Positions 30,402 through 40,839 of a stretch of DNA of 64,000 bases are shown piece after piece. Position 1 is the stretch's first letter; every line of letters begins with the position of its first letter. The notes below the pieces were generated by a model, which was not told the origin of the DNA, searched no databases, and saw nothing but the letters and a program-made list of their open reading frames with translations. Source of the stretch: Phycisphaerae bacterium RAS1 (GTDB lineage Bacteria > Planctomycetota > Phycisphaerae > UBA1845 > Fen-1342); assembly GCA_007859745.1 (NCBI GenBank), contig SMLU01000001.1, forward strand, positions 1,612,001 through 1,676,000. Direction: 5' to 3'. A program made the translations under genes and the position numbers.

Positions 30402-32366
30402 ATGGCTGCACAGCCCGCCGCGGCATCCGCCGGCGAGATCGAGAAATCCATCCAACACGAGACCGGCCGCGCCAGCGCCGGCATCATCGCGACGTTCATC
30501 GGCGGCATGTTGCTGCTGAACGCCTTGGTCGCCCGGTTTGTTTTTCACGAACCGCTCTACTCGGGCGGGCTGGCGATGCTGGCGGCCATCCTGCTGGGCG
30601 CCCCGCTCATCTGGCAGGCCGTCAAAGATCTGTGGCTTGGCAAGAGCCAGATGAACGAGCTGGTGGCGCTGGGCGTGGTGGCGGCGTTCGCCAACGGGGA
30701 CTACTTCGCGGCCGGCGGCATCTCGTTTTTCATGATTATCTCGATGCTGGTTGAGACGCGCACCGCCCTGGGTGCCCGCAAAAGCATCGAGTCGCTGGTG
30801 CGCATTACGCCCACGCGGGCGCACAAGGTCACGCCCGCCGGCGAAGTCGAGATCGAGGCCAAGGAGCTTCGCCCCGGCGACGTGGTCCGTGTTCGCCCCG
30901 GCGACAACATTCCCGGCGACGGCCAGGTGCTTACCGGCGCCAGCACCGTCAACCAGGCCAGCATTACCGGCGAATCCCTGCCCGCCGAGAAGACCGGCGG
31001 CGACGACGTGTTCGGCGGCACGATCAATCTGACCGGCGTGCTGGACATTCAGATCACCAAGGCCGGCAAGGACACGACGCTGGGTCGCGTGCAGGAACTG
31101 ATCCTGCAGGCTGAGCAGACGCGCACGCCGATCATGCGGCTGGCCGATCAGTACGCGAGCTGGTACACGCCGACGGTGCTGATGCTGGCGGGGATCGTGC
31201 TGTTTCTGTCGAAGGACCTGAACCGGGCGATCTCGATGCTGCTGATCGCCTGCCCGTTTTCGATCATACTCGCCACGCCGACGGCGCTGGTTGCGGCGCT
31301 CTCGGCGGCGGCTCGGCTGGGCGTGCTTATCAAGAACGTCACAGACCTGGAACTGGCGCGGAACCTTACCGCGATGGTCTTCGACAAGACCGGCACGCTG
31401 ACGACCGGCAGACTCACCGTCACGCGGCTGAAGCCCGCGGCGAACGTCGATCCGGCGGCGTTGCTGTTGACGGCGACCATCGCGGAGCAGAACTCGCGAC
31501 ATCCGGTGGCGCGGGCGGTGATGGACGTCGCCCGCAAGGCGCGTGTTCATGCGGATCATCCCGAGACTTTTGAAGAAGTCTCAGGCAAGGGCGTTCGCGC
31601 TGTGCTCGGGAGCGAGGAGATTCTCGTCGGGCGTGGAACGTGGCTGGTCGAGAAGGGCCTCGACATCAGCGGCGTGGACACGTCGGGCGACGAGGGGCTG
31701 AGCTTGCTTTACGTCGCCCGCGGCGGGCGCGTTCTGGGGTGGATCGGGCTGGAGGACAAGACGCGGCCGGACGCGGCCAAGGCGATGGATGACCTGCGCG
31801 AGAGCGGCCTGCGGAACCTGGTGATGGTGACGGGCGACCGCTGGTCCGTGGCGCGCAAGGTGGCGTCTGAGATGCACTGCACCGAGGTGCAGGCCGAGGT
31901 GCTGCCGGCCGAGAAGCTGGATATCGTCGATCAGCTCAAGCGCGACGGACATCTGGTGGCAGTGGTGGGTGACGGCGTGAACGACGCGCCGGCCCTGGCG
32001 GCGGGACACGTCGCCATCGCGATGGGCGCCGCCGGAAGCGACGTGGCGATTCACTCCGCGTCGATCGCGCTGATGAACAACAACCTGAACCGCATTCCTT
32101 TTCTGGTGAAGCTGTCGAACAACACTGTCGGCGTCATCCGCCAGAACATGATCTTCTCGGTCGCGTACATCGTGCTGCTGCTGGTGCTGAGCGCGGCGGG
32201 ATATGTACATCCGGTCTTCGCGGCGCTCTTGCAGGCGGTCAGTTCGATTTTCGTTGTCTTCAATTCGGCGCGGCTCGTGCGCGAAGGCGAGAACATCGAC
32301 ACGATCGCCTACGAGGAAGAGGAGCGGCCGCGGATTGCGCTGGAGCGTGTTCCGGCAACGGCGTGA
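30402..32366 (+). CDS. P1B-type metal-transporting ATPase with CPF motif
   Basis: A 654-residue membrane ATPase. The actuator motif is ASITGESLPAEK, the phosphorylation site MVFDKTGTLTTGRL, the P1B-specific His-Pro NSRHPVARA, and the hinge VVGDGVNDAPALAAGHVAIA. The metal-binding membrane motif reads LLIACPFSIILATPTA: a CPF instead of the usual CPC, CPH or SPC. No N-terminal metal-binding domain is present. The exported ion is therefore uncertain. The ATG at 30,402 has GAGGA 8 nt before it. No regulator or metallochaperone is adjacent. Confidence 0.88.
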   Translation: MAAQPAAASAGEIEKSIQHETGRASAGIIATFIGGMLLLNALVARFVFHEPLYSGGLAMLAAILLGAPLIWQAVKDLWLGKSQMNELVALGVVAAFANGDYFAAGGISFFMIISMLVETRTALGARKSIESLVRITPTRAHKVTPAGEVEIEAKELRPGDVVRVRPGDNIPGDGQVLTGASTVNQASITGESLPAEKTGGDDVFGGTINLTGVLDIQITKAGKDTTLGRVQELILQAEQTRTPIMRLADQYASWYTPTVLMLAGIVLFLSKDLNRAISMLLIACPFSIILATPTALVAALSAAARLGVLIKNVTDLELARNLTAMVFDKTGTLTTGRLTVTRLKPAANVDPAALLLTATIAEQNSRHPVARAVMDVARKARVHADHPETFEEVSGKGVRAVLGSEEILVGRGTWLVEKGLDISGVDTSGDEGLSLLYVARGGRVLGWIGLEDKTRPDAAKAMDDLRESGLRNLVMVTGDRWSVARKVASEMHCTEVQAEVLPAEKLDIVDQLKRDGHLVAVVGDGVNDAPALAAGHVAIAMGAAGSDVAIHSASIALMNNNLNRIPFLVKLSNNTVGVIRQNMIFSVAYIVLLLVLSAAGYVHPVFAALLQAVSSIFVVFNSARLVREGENIDTIAYEEEERPRIALERVPATA

Positions 32367-32375
32367 TTTCTTTCC

Positions 32376-32451
32376 GAGCCGCGACCGTGAGCGAGCGTGA
32401 CGGACCATCAGGGGTGGAGGCCTGGGAACCGCTTGCTCACGCGCGCGGCTC
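32376..32451. repeat. palindrome, family E (diverged)
   Basis: A left arm reading GAGCCGCGACCGTGAGCGAG and a right arm CCGCTTGCTCACGCGCGCGG, an imperfect inverted pair. It overlaps the 3' end of the convergent MFS gene, whose last codons (SEPRA) are repeat-encoded. Confidence 0.7.
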
Positions 32452-33762
32452 GGATCGAACAGGCGCCCCGCCATCGCGCGAGGCCCCATCGCGACGCCGC
32501 ATCGCCGCCGTGAGCCCCAGCGTCACGACCGACATGCCCGCGGCGGCCGCGAACGCCGCCGGACTGCTGCCGACGTTGAAGAGCGCGCCTCCCGCGCTGT
32601 TTCCCGCGGCCCGGCCCAGCCCGAGCACGGCCTGGCTCACACCCATCAGCGCGCCCTGCTCATGCGAACCGACGCGGCGCGACAGCAGCGCCGTGACGCA
32701 CGGCGTCGCCAGCGACGAGCCGATCCCCATCAGCACCGTGGAAATCCAGAACCCCGCCAGGTCCGGCCGCAGCGCGAGCCACGCAAACCCGCAAGCGAGA
32801 ATCAGCAGGCCGGTGAGCAGGGTGCGGCGATCGCCGATTTTGGCGGTCAGGACGCGAACGACGCCGCCCTGCACGATCACGCCGACGAGGCCGAAGAGGG
32901 CAAACGCGTAGCTCGTTTGCCGGACGGAGAATCCATAGACGTGTTGTCCGGTGAGCGGGTAGGCGCAGATCATGATCGATTGCGCCAGCGTGAGCGCCAG
33001 CGTCACGATCAGCAGATAGACGACCGGGCCGCGGGCCCAGACGGGCGTCGCCGGCCGTTCGTCGTCGCCTTCCGCGGCTTCCGCGTTCGCTATTCGCGCG
33101 CCGGCGCTGGCCGGCCCTGCCTCGGCGGTCGCGTCGAATGGCGTGCCGCACTCCGGACAGCGATTCGCCGGCAGGCCGCGCAGGTTGTAGCCGCACGATG
33201 TGCAGCGACCCGCCGATCGCGGTCGTGTTTCCGGCAGAGCGAAGAGAATCACGGCCAGCGACGCGGCCTGCATTCCGGCGCAGAGCCAGCCGACCGCCGC
33301 GTAGGAAACGTGCGATCCGACCCACCCGCCCAGAGGCGGGCCGAAGGCGATGGCCAGCCCGAACATCGCGCCGAGCAAGCCGACGCTCGCCGCGCGCCGG
33401 TCCGGCGGACTGGAATCCGCGGCGATGGCCTGCGCGATTCCGGCCTGGGCGCCGAACACGCCGACGGTGGCGCGCGACACGGCCAGCCAGGCGAGACTGG
33501 GCGACAAGCCCCACAGGAGCGAGCCGGCGAGCGTGCCGACCGTGTTGACCGCCAGAATCGGCTTTCGGCCGAAGCGGTCGGACAGCCAGCCGAAGAGCGG
33601 GTTGGTGATGATCTTGGGGGCGCTGACGAGTGCGAACAGGATTCCGACCATGGCCGGCCCGCCGCCGAGCTGCTGGCAGTAGTAGCTCATCACCGGCAGG
33701 ACGGCGCCGAAGGCGAGGGCTTCGAAGAGGACGATGAGAGCGGCGGCGAGGAGGGGAGGCAT
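32437..33762 (-). CDS. MFS transporter with central zinc ribbon
   Basis: A 441-residue major facilitator protein with about 12 membrane segments. The family signature GWLSDRFGRKPIL lies between TM2 and TM3. In the long loop between the two six-helix halves (residues 187-206) sits a four-Cys zinc ribbon, CTSCGYNLRG...CPECG, a motif that planctomycetes attach to many unrelated proteins. The layout resembles tetracycline/multidrug exporters, but the substrate is unknown. Its 3' end runs into a family E palindrome, and it starts next to the 165-bp tandem array. Confidence 0.82.
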   Translation of the reverse strand: MPPLLAAALIVLFEALAFGAVLPVMSYYCQQLGGGPAMVGILFALVSAPKIITNPLFGWLSDRFGRKPILAVNTVGTLAGSLLWGLSPSLAWLAVSRATVGVFGAQAGIAQAIAADSSPPDRRAASVGLLGAMFGLAIAFGPPLGGWVGSHVSYAAVGWLCAGMQAASLAVILFALPETRPRSAGRCTSCGYNLRGLPANRCPECGTPFDATAEAGPASAGARIANAEAAEGDDERPATPVWARGPVVYLLIVTLALTLAQSIMICAYPLTGQHVYGFSVRQTSYAFALFGLVGVIVQGGVVRVLTAKIGDRRTLLTGLLILACGFAWLALRPDLAGFWISTVLMGIGSSLATPCVTALLSRRVGSHEQGALMGVSQAVLGLGRAAGNSAGGALFNVGSSPAAFAAAAGMSVVTLGLTAAMRRRDGASRDGGAPVRSEPRA

Positions 33763-33795
33763 CGGCGTGACTATACCGCCGCGCTGCTCGTGTCA

Positions 33796-34502
33796 CTGCG
33801 TCCGACGCTGAAATCGCCGTCGGACACAGAGGTCCGACGCTACAGCGTTCCCAGAGCTCTTTCCGCGCCGCGACCGTGAGGGAGCGGAGGCATAAGAACC
33901 GCTTGCTTACGCGCGCGGCTCGGACGGACACCCGCGTGAGAACGCGCGCGGCTCGGTTCACTGCGTCCGACGCTGAAATCGCCGTCGGACACAGAGGTCC
34001 GACGCTACAGCGTTCCCAGAGCTCTTTCCGCGCCGCGACCGTGAGGGAGCGGAGGCATAAGAACCGCTTGCTTACGCGCGCGGCTCGGACGGACACCCGC
34101 GTGAGAACGCGCGCGGCTCGGTTCACTGCGTCCGACGCTGAAATCGCCGTCGGACACAGAGGTCCGACGCTACAGCGTTCCCAGAGCTCTTTCCGAGCCG
34201 CGACCGTGAGGGAGCGGAGGCATAAGAACCGCTTGCTTACGCGCGCGGCTCGGACGGACACCCGCGTGAGAACGCGCGCGGCTCGGTTCACTGCGTCCGA
34301 CGCTGAAATCGCCGTCGGACACAGAGGTCCGACGCTACAGCGTTCCCAGAGCTCTTTCCGCGCCGCGACCGTGAGGGAGCGGAGGCATAAGAACCGCTTG
34401 CTTACGCGCGCGGCTCGGACGGACACCCGCTTGCTTACGCGCGCGGCTCGGCTCACTGCGTCAGACGCTGAAATCGCCGTCGGACGCAGAGGTCCGACGC
34501 TA
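33796..34502. repeat. 165-bp tandem repeat array (four full units plus a partial fifth)
   Basis: The 10-mer CTGCGTCCGA starts at 33,796, 33,961, 34,126 and 34,291, and a one-base variant starts at 34,456, an exact 165-bp period. Units are nearly identical (for example GCGCCGCG against GAGCCGCG at the third). Each joins a family B pair to a family E pair. As 165 is a multiple of three, both strands show long open frames, which I regard as artefacts. The array separates the MFS and cls genes, and the cls stop TAG is the start of the last family B arm. Confidence 0.95.
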
Positions 34503-35936
34503 CACCAGCGGCGAAAAGAGCCGGGCGCCGCCCTCCAACAGCTTCTGCGGCAGGCTTGTGCTCCGCAGCCCGTCCAGCGTGATCCGCCGCGAGCGAGCGC
34601 AGTGGATCTGAATTGAGTCCGACAATCCGCGCGCCACCTGTTCGTCGTAGATCAGCGCCGAGATTTCGAAGTTCAGCCGAAAGCTGCGGGCGTCCATGTT
34701 GGCCGAACCGATCATGCACCAGCGGTCGTCGATGGTGAACGTCTTCGAATGCAGCACGCCGTGATCGAATTCGTACACGCCGGCCCCCGCGCTGACGATC
34801 TCTTCGTAGAAGCTCCGCCCGGCCCACAGCGCCAGCGGCGCGTCCGTCCGCGTCGGAACGACGATATCAACCTCCACGCCGCGGTAACAGGCATGCGTCA
34901 GCGCCGTGCGCAGCGCGGCATGCGGTACGAAGTAGGGCGTGGCGATGCGCAGGGTGTGCGTCGCGGCGGCGGCGGTTGCGAAGACCACCTGCTCGAGCGT
35001 GTTGACCGGCTGATCCGGCCCGGTCGGGAGGATCTGCACCCACGATGAGCCCTGCTCCGTCGGCGCGGGGAAGTACGCATCATCGCTCAGTTCGCGGCGG
35101 GTCGCGAAGTACCAGTCTTCGACGAACACTTCCTGAAGAAACAGCGCCGCCGGCCCGCTGACGCGCAGGTGCGTGTCGTACCAGGGGCTGAGCCGCGCCA
35201 GCCGCCCGCGGTATTCATCGCCGATGTTCTGGCTGCCCGTGAAGGCGACGGCGCCGTCGACCACCACGATCTTGCGATGATTTCGCAGATGCAGGCTCCA
35301 GCGGCGGCTGGTCGGCCGGAGCGGCATGAACCACGCCACCTCGGCCCCGGCCGCGCGGAGCGGCGCCAGGAAGCGGCGCGACAGGCCGAAGCAGCCGACC
35401 GAGTCGAGCAGGAGCCGCACCTCAACCCCCTGCCGCGCTTTTTCAATCAGCAGGTCGCGAAACTGCCGTCCGGTGTCGTCGGCGTTCCAGATGTAGTATT
35501 CGAGGTGGATGTGCCGCTGCGCGGTCCGCAGCGCCTCCTCGATCGCCGCGTAGGTTTCGTTGGCCTCGTCATACACGCGCACGTCGTTCCCCGGGGTGGC
35601 GGGAAAGCGCGCCAGGTGCCGGGCCATGCGCTCGATATTTCGCAGATCTGCCGGCAGCGCATCGTCGGAGCGATGCACGCCTGTATGCCGTTCGACGCGC
35701 TCACGGATCAGGTGCACGATTCGCGCGACGCGCCGCCGCCGCCGCCGCGCGCTCCATACGACCCGGTCGGCGCTGAACAACCAGTACGCCAGCGGCCCCA
35801 GAAACGGAAAGAGCATGGCGGCGAAGACCCACGCCACCATGGATCCCGGCTCTTTTCGTCTTCGCAGGACCGAGACCACCACACCCAGCGCGGCCAGGTA
35901 GTTGATGGTGAGGGCCGTCGTCCAGACGTAGCTCAT
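34500..35936 (-). CDS. cls: cardiolipin synthase
   Basis: A 478-residue phospholipase D-superfamily enzyme that joins two phosphatidylglycerols, or PG and PE, to form cardiolipin. Two N-terminal membrane segments are seen (LTINYLAALGVVVSVL and WVFAAMLFPFLGPLAYWLF). The two HKD motifs are HLRNHRKIVVVDGAVAFTG and VLHSKTFTIDDRWCMIGSAN. The start ATG overlaps the acpS stop by 4 bp (ATGA), so it is translated with acpS. The stop TAG comes from the flanking repeat array. Confidence 0.92.
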   Translation of the reverse strand: MSYVWTTALTINYLAALGVVVSVLRRRKEPGSMVAWVFAAMLFPFLGPLAYWLFSADRVVWSARRRRRRVARIVHLIRERVERHTGVHRSDDALPADLRNIERMARHLARFPATPGNDVRVYDEANETYAAIEEALRTAQRHIHLEYYIWNADDTGRQFRDLLIEKARQGVEVRLLLDSVGCFGLSRRFLAPLRAAGAEVAWFMPLRPTSRRWSLHLRNHRKIVVVDGAVAFTGSQNIGDEYRGRLARLSPWYDTHLRVSGPAALFLQEVFVEDWYFATRRELSDDAYFPAPTEQGSSWVQILPTGPDQPVNTLEQVVFATAAAATHTLRIATPYFVPHAALRTALTHACYRGVEVDIVVPTRTDAPLALWAGRSFYEEIVSAGAGVYEFDHGVLHSKTFTIDDRWCMIGSANMDARSFRLNFEISALIYDEQVARGLSDSIQIHCARSRRITLDGLRSTSLPQKLLEGGARLFSPLV

Positions 35937-36328
35937 GTCGCGCCCGCATCGCCGACGGCGATCGCCGAGGCGACGGCGTAGTCGCCGGCGTGGGAAATCG
36001 AGACGAGGACCGTGCGGATGCCGAGCGCGGCGGCCAGCTTTGCGGTCTGGCCGTGCAGGCTGACCAGCGGCCTGCCGAGCGGATCGGGCAGTACTTCGAT
36101 GTCGGTCCACTCGATCCCGCCGCGCCAGCCGGTGCCGAGCACCTTCAGCACGGCCTCTTTTGCGGCGAACCGGCCGGCGAGGCGGACGAGTTCCGACCGG
36201 TTGCCGACGCAGTAGCGGCGCTCGTCCGCGGTGAAGATCCGGTCGAGGAATCGCTCGCCATGCTCGCGCCAGATTCGCTCAATCCGCTGGCAGACGACGA
36301 TGTCGACGCCGTGGCCGAGAATCTGCAT
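35933..36328 (-). CDS. acpS: holo-[acyl-carrier-protein] synthase
   Basis: A 131-residue enzyme that transfers the 4'-phosphopantetheine arm from CoA to apo-ACP. The family motifs are IVVCQRIERIW following GHGVD at the N-terminus, RLAGRFAAKEAVLKVLGTG (magnesium-binding Glu) and VLVSISHAGDYAVASAIA at the C-terminus. Start at 36,328 with MQILGHGVDIV. First gene of a two-gene operon with cls, both serving membrane lipid synthesis. Confidence 0.92.
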   Translation of the reverse strand: MQILGHGVDIVVCQRIERIWREHGERFLDRIFTADERRYCVGNRSELVRLAGRFAAKEAVLKVLGTGWRGGIEWTDIEVLPDPLGRPLVSLHGQTAKLAAALGIRTVLVSISHAGDYAVASAIAVGDAGAT

Positions 36329-36470
36329 GGGGCGAGTGTATCGGGAAGGGTGGACGGGGTGGCGTGTTCGGTACTGGCAAAGTTTTACCAATGCCGCGTG
36401 TTTAGCGTGGCTGAAATCGAGCGGCGGGTTGACGGGGCGGGGTTGGTCGACTAGTGTCAGGATACCCTGT

Positions 36471-38116
<1,646 letters not shown>

Positions 38117-38369
38117 GATGCCCGTCCGAATCGAGTGCCCGCTCGTCCAGCCGCTTCCGGCGTTCGCGGTACAGCGTCACCGCTCGCGCGGAGATGATGC
38201 TGACCAGCCACCGGCGGGCGGCCTGCTGGTCGCGCACCACTATACGCTCATCGAGGGCGGCGCGCGAGGCGTCCGCAGAGGATTCGGCAGCGAGCCCCGG
38301 CGCGCCGCCGCCGGCCGGCGAGTTTTCGGCGACAGGTTGGGCTTTTCGGCGTCGCAATCGAGCACCGCT

Positions 38370-39092
38370 TCACTGTGAAAGATGCTTCTTGAGCAGCTGG
38401 TAAGCCTCTGTCTTGACCTTGAACTCACGCTGGATCAGATCGCCGACGGGCGCCGGCAGGTTCTGCCCCGAGTACCGGTCCGGGTGATACTGCTTGCAGG
38501 CTTCCCGGTAGGCAGCCTGCACTTCCGGCCACGATGCGCCGGGGTTCAGTTTCAGCACCGCGTAAGCAGCGTCGATGTCCGGCGTCCGCGGCGGAGCTAC
38601 CGAGGTTGACGTTTGGCTTGTCGCCTGCCGTACCTCGCCGATGATTTCGCGGAACTCCTGATCCGCTGTTTGGCGGAACCACTCGGCCGCGGCTGGGGCG
38701 AAATGCACGTTCTCATTTGACGAAAACATGATGCGAGCGCGCGTCCGTTCAGAACTAAGTGGAATACACCAAGCCACGACCATGAGGGGAATGTCGCCCC
38801 ATGCCATTCCGCCGCTGCCCGGCACCGCCCGGATGCCGGGCGCACCACGCCGAGAAAAGACCTGCTTGTCGCTCGTCACGTGCATCAGTTCGCAGGCGTG
38901 CAGGTCGGAAAGAACACGGCCGATGACCTCGAGTGCCTGTTGAGCGGGCACAGTCAGCTGGAACTCGTCCCACCACCGCAGATCCCGCTTGCGCCGAAGC
39001 ACCTGGATGATCTTCTTGCTGATGCCCACGACAATCAGCAGCACAAGCGCGACAAACAGCGTGATTAGAGCGTCTTCGCCCGTCATACACAT
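38370..39092 (-). CDS. membrane-anchored J-domain protein
   Basis: A 240-residue protein with one N-terminal transmembrane segment (ALITLFVALVLLIVVGI), a middle region of about 130 residues shared with its neighbour, and a C-terminal J domain (DAAYAVLKLNPGASWPEVQA, then KQYHPDRYSG). The HPD tripeptide that stimulates Hsp70 ATPase is intact. It would recruit DnaK to the membrane. No Hsp70 gene is near, so it would rely on the host's. Start ATG at 39,092 with GAGGG upstream. It sits 10 nt after a paralogue. Confidence 0.8.
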   Translation of the reverse strand: MCMTGEDALITLFVALVLLIVVGISKKIIQVLRRKRDLRWWDEFQLTVPAQQALEVIGRVLSDLHACELMHVTSDKQVFSRRGAPGIRAVPGSGGMAWGDIPLMVVAWCIPLSSERTRARIMFSSNENVHFAPAAAEWFRQTADQEFREIIGEVRQATSQTSTSVAPPRTPDIDAAYAVLKLNPGASWPEVQAAYREACKQYHPDRYSGQNLPAPVGDLIQREFKVKTEAYQLLKKHLSQ

Positions 39093-39102
39093 AACAGCAC
39101 CC

Positions 39103-39870
39103 TCACGACGACGTGTGGAGTTCCTGATTGCTTTCCCGACCGTTCATGCCGGAGAGGCGACCGTGTTGCGCGCTGTAATGCGCTTTGATCGCTCGAAACG
39201 CCGCGGCCTTGGCGTTGCCTTCTCTTACGGCAAGCTCCGCCAGGTGCGCCGGGAGTTTCAGTTCAGCGAGCGTGCCGGGGCGATAGTTATTAAGCACGGT
39301 GCGATAGGCCGCCTGAACGTCGGCCCAGGGCGCACCGGGTTCCAGTCCCAACGCGGCATATGCGGCCCCAAGATCAGGCGACTTCGAGGCGGCCGGCGGA
39401 GACGCGGCGCGTGCGGCCTCGTCCTCCGCCTGCTGCCGGACTTCGAGGCACTCTCGCTTAGCCATTTTGCAGAACGTTGCGACGGCTTCGAGCGTCATCG
39501 ATACGCCGTCCCAGGAGAGATGCGTCATCCGAACATGTGTGCGGCCTGGCTCCTCAGAATAGCAGCGCACGATGATCACAACCGGGAGTTCCTGCCACGG
39601 CTGCATCTGGTGGTTCTTCGCTTTCAGAACACCGCGATTACCGCGCGTATAGATTCTGAGCATCTCCTCTTTGCCGAGGAGCTTGCACCCGTGCTTGTCC
39701 GCGAGCACTCGATCGATGGTCACAAGCGCCTGCGCCGGCGGCAGCGATATCGCCAATGTGTTACCGCAGGCCACATTGCGCTTATGAAGATACTTGCTCA
39801 GCAGAAGGCTGAGTACCACGAGCGCGACTGCCCAGCATGTTGGCAGGAAGTATTCGTTGGGGACTGACAT
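39103..39870 (-). CDS. membrane protein with degenerate J-like domain
   Basis: A 255-residue paralogue of the next gene. It has an N-terminal membrane segment (CWAVALVVLSLLLSKYL), the shared middle region, and a J-like C-terminus (GAAYAALGLEPGAPWADVQA) in which HPD is replaced by RPG (NNYRPGTLAE). It therefore should not activate Hsp70 in the usual way and may act as a partner or inhibitor of the intact copy. The start ATG is preceded by GAGGAG. Part of the minus-strand operon. Confidence 0.75.
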   Translation of the reverse strand: MSVPNEYFLPTCWAVALVVLSLLLSKYLHKRNVACGNTLAISLPPAQALVTIDRVLADKHGCKLLGKEEMLRIYTRGNRGVLKAKNHQMQPWQELPVVIIVRCYSEEPGRTHVRMTHLSWDGVSMTLEAVATFCKMAKRECLEVRQQAEDEAARAASPPAASKSPDLGAAYAALGLEPGAPWADVQAAYRTVLNNYRPGTLAELKLPAHLAELAVREGNAKAAAFRAIKAHYSAQHGRLSGMNGRESNQELHTSS

Positions 39871-39899
39871 GTCATGCTCCTCTGTTCGGGTTGTGGTTG

Positions 39900-40205
39900 C
39901 TATTCGCGCTCGGGCTCGCGGTCATCCCGCTCGGGTTCACGAGCCGCCTCGCTTTGTTCCTTCGCGTGCTGCACATGAGATTCGAGCGCCGACGGCGCCG
40001 GTGTATTCTTCTCGGCTTCAGGATTCGGCTCGGCGCTCATGCCCTCTGCGATCTGCGAGGGTAAACGTGTGCCGATCATTCCATACTCCGCATGTTGCGT
40101 TGCCGTGCCGTGGCCGTAGAACACCGAGCCCAGCTCGTGCAGCCCGTGGCGGAAGTAGGCCCCGAGCACTTCCTTGCTTCGACTCATGTTTTCTTTCCAG
40201 TTCAT
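39900..40205 (-). CDS. small hydrophilic hypothetical protein
   Basis: A 101-residue protein, start ATG 40,205 with AAGGAG upstream. The first half (KENMSRSKEVLGAYFRHGLH) is helical; the second half is rich in Glu, Arg, Pro and Ala and probably disordered. No family is recognised. Its position between the coupling-protein operon genes and the J-domain pair suggests a role in element transfer or maintenance. Confidence 0.6.
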   Translation of the reverse strand: MNWKENMSRSKEVLGAYFRHGLHELGSVFYGHGTATQHAEYGMIGTRLPSQIAEGMSAEPNPEAEKNTPAPSALESHVQHAKEQSEAAREPERDDREPERE

Positions 40206-40220
40206 CACCGACTCCTTGGG

Positions 40221-40817
40221 TTATCGCATCCGGTCTCGCTGCATCGCGCGGAAACGCTCCGACAGCGACTGCTGCTCGATCAATGCGTCGTTGAGTTCTG
40301 ATGCGCGGGCGTGTTCTGCGCTCTGCATCGTCGCCTGGACGATGAAGAGCGCGAACGCGGAGGCGATCAACAGGCTGCCGAGGGGCTTGTCCACCTGCGA
40401 GATCAGCCCGCCGGCAAGCAAACCGAAACCGGGTTCACACATGGCCTTGATCTTCGCTTCGGACATCCGCTTGAAGTAACGCCCGAGGATAGGCGTGCCA
40501 TTGAACCGGGTATGAACAATGTCTCCCTTGGCCACCATCCTCATGCTCTGGATTCGGGCGCGTAAAAACATGATGAGCATCAGAATCCAGAAGCCGTTCA
40601 GCAAAGCCGCGCTGTGACCGGGCCACAGGGCCATCCACAACGGCACCACGATGACGGCGACCAGCGCCTGGAACCCGAAGTACCTGGGTCCAAAGCCGTT
40701 TCGCAACCCGACTTCCAGCGGCGTTGCGAGCACGCGCGCTACGAAGAGAACGATGTGAGCAGCCTGCTGCGCCTTCTGAATCGGTCCGCCGCCGCCCTGC
40801 ATGTGATTGTCCTGCAT
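40221..40817 (-). CDS. integral membrane protein of the transfer operon
   Basis: A 198-residue protein with about four hydrophobic segments: ALVAVIVVPLWMALW, LLNGFWILMLIMFL, and weaker ones near GLLAGGLI and LLIASAFALFIVQ. The C-terminal 40 residues are hydrophilic and helical. No family is recognised. It starts 22 nt after the coupling-protein gene with GGAACTGG upstream, so it could be a membrane partner of that ATPase. Confidence 0.65.
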   Translation of the reverse strand: MQDNHMQGGGGPIQKAQQAAHIVLFVARVLATPLEVGLRNGFGPRYFGFQALVAVIVVPLWMALWPGHSAALLNGFWILMLIMFLRARIQSMRMVAKGDIVHTRFNGTPILGRYFKRMSEAKIKAMCEPGFGLLAGGLISQVDKPLGSLLIASAFALFIVQATMQSAEHARASELNDALIEQQSLSERFRAMQRDRMR

Positions 40818-40839
40818 GACCAGTTCCTTTCGCTTGCGA

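Noticed and set aside
32660-34456. 598-residue open frame on the minus strand through the 165-bp array
   Set aside because: It repeats the same 55 residues because the period is divisible by three, and then overlaps the MFS gene in another frame. It has no start signal.
33796-34502. CRISPR array
   Set aside because: Repeats are adjacent with no unique spacers, and the unit is 165 bp of paired palindromes; no cas gene.
33876-34616. 246-residue repetitive frame on the plus strand through the same array
   Set aside because: Same reason: a tandem non-coding repeat that happens to lack stops.
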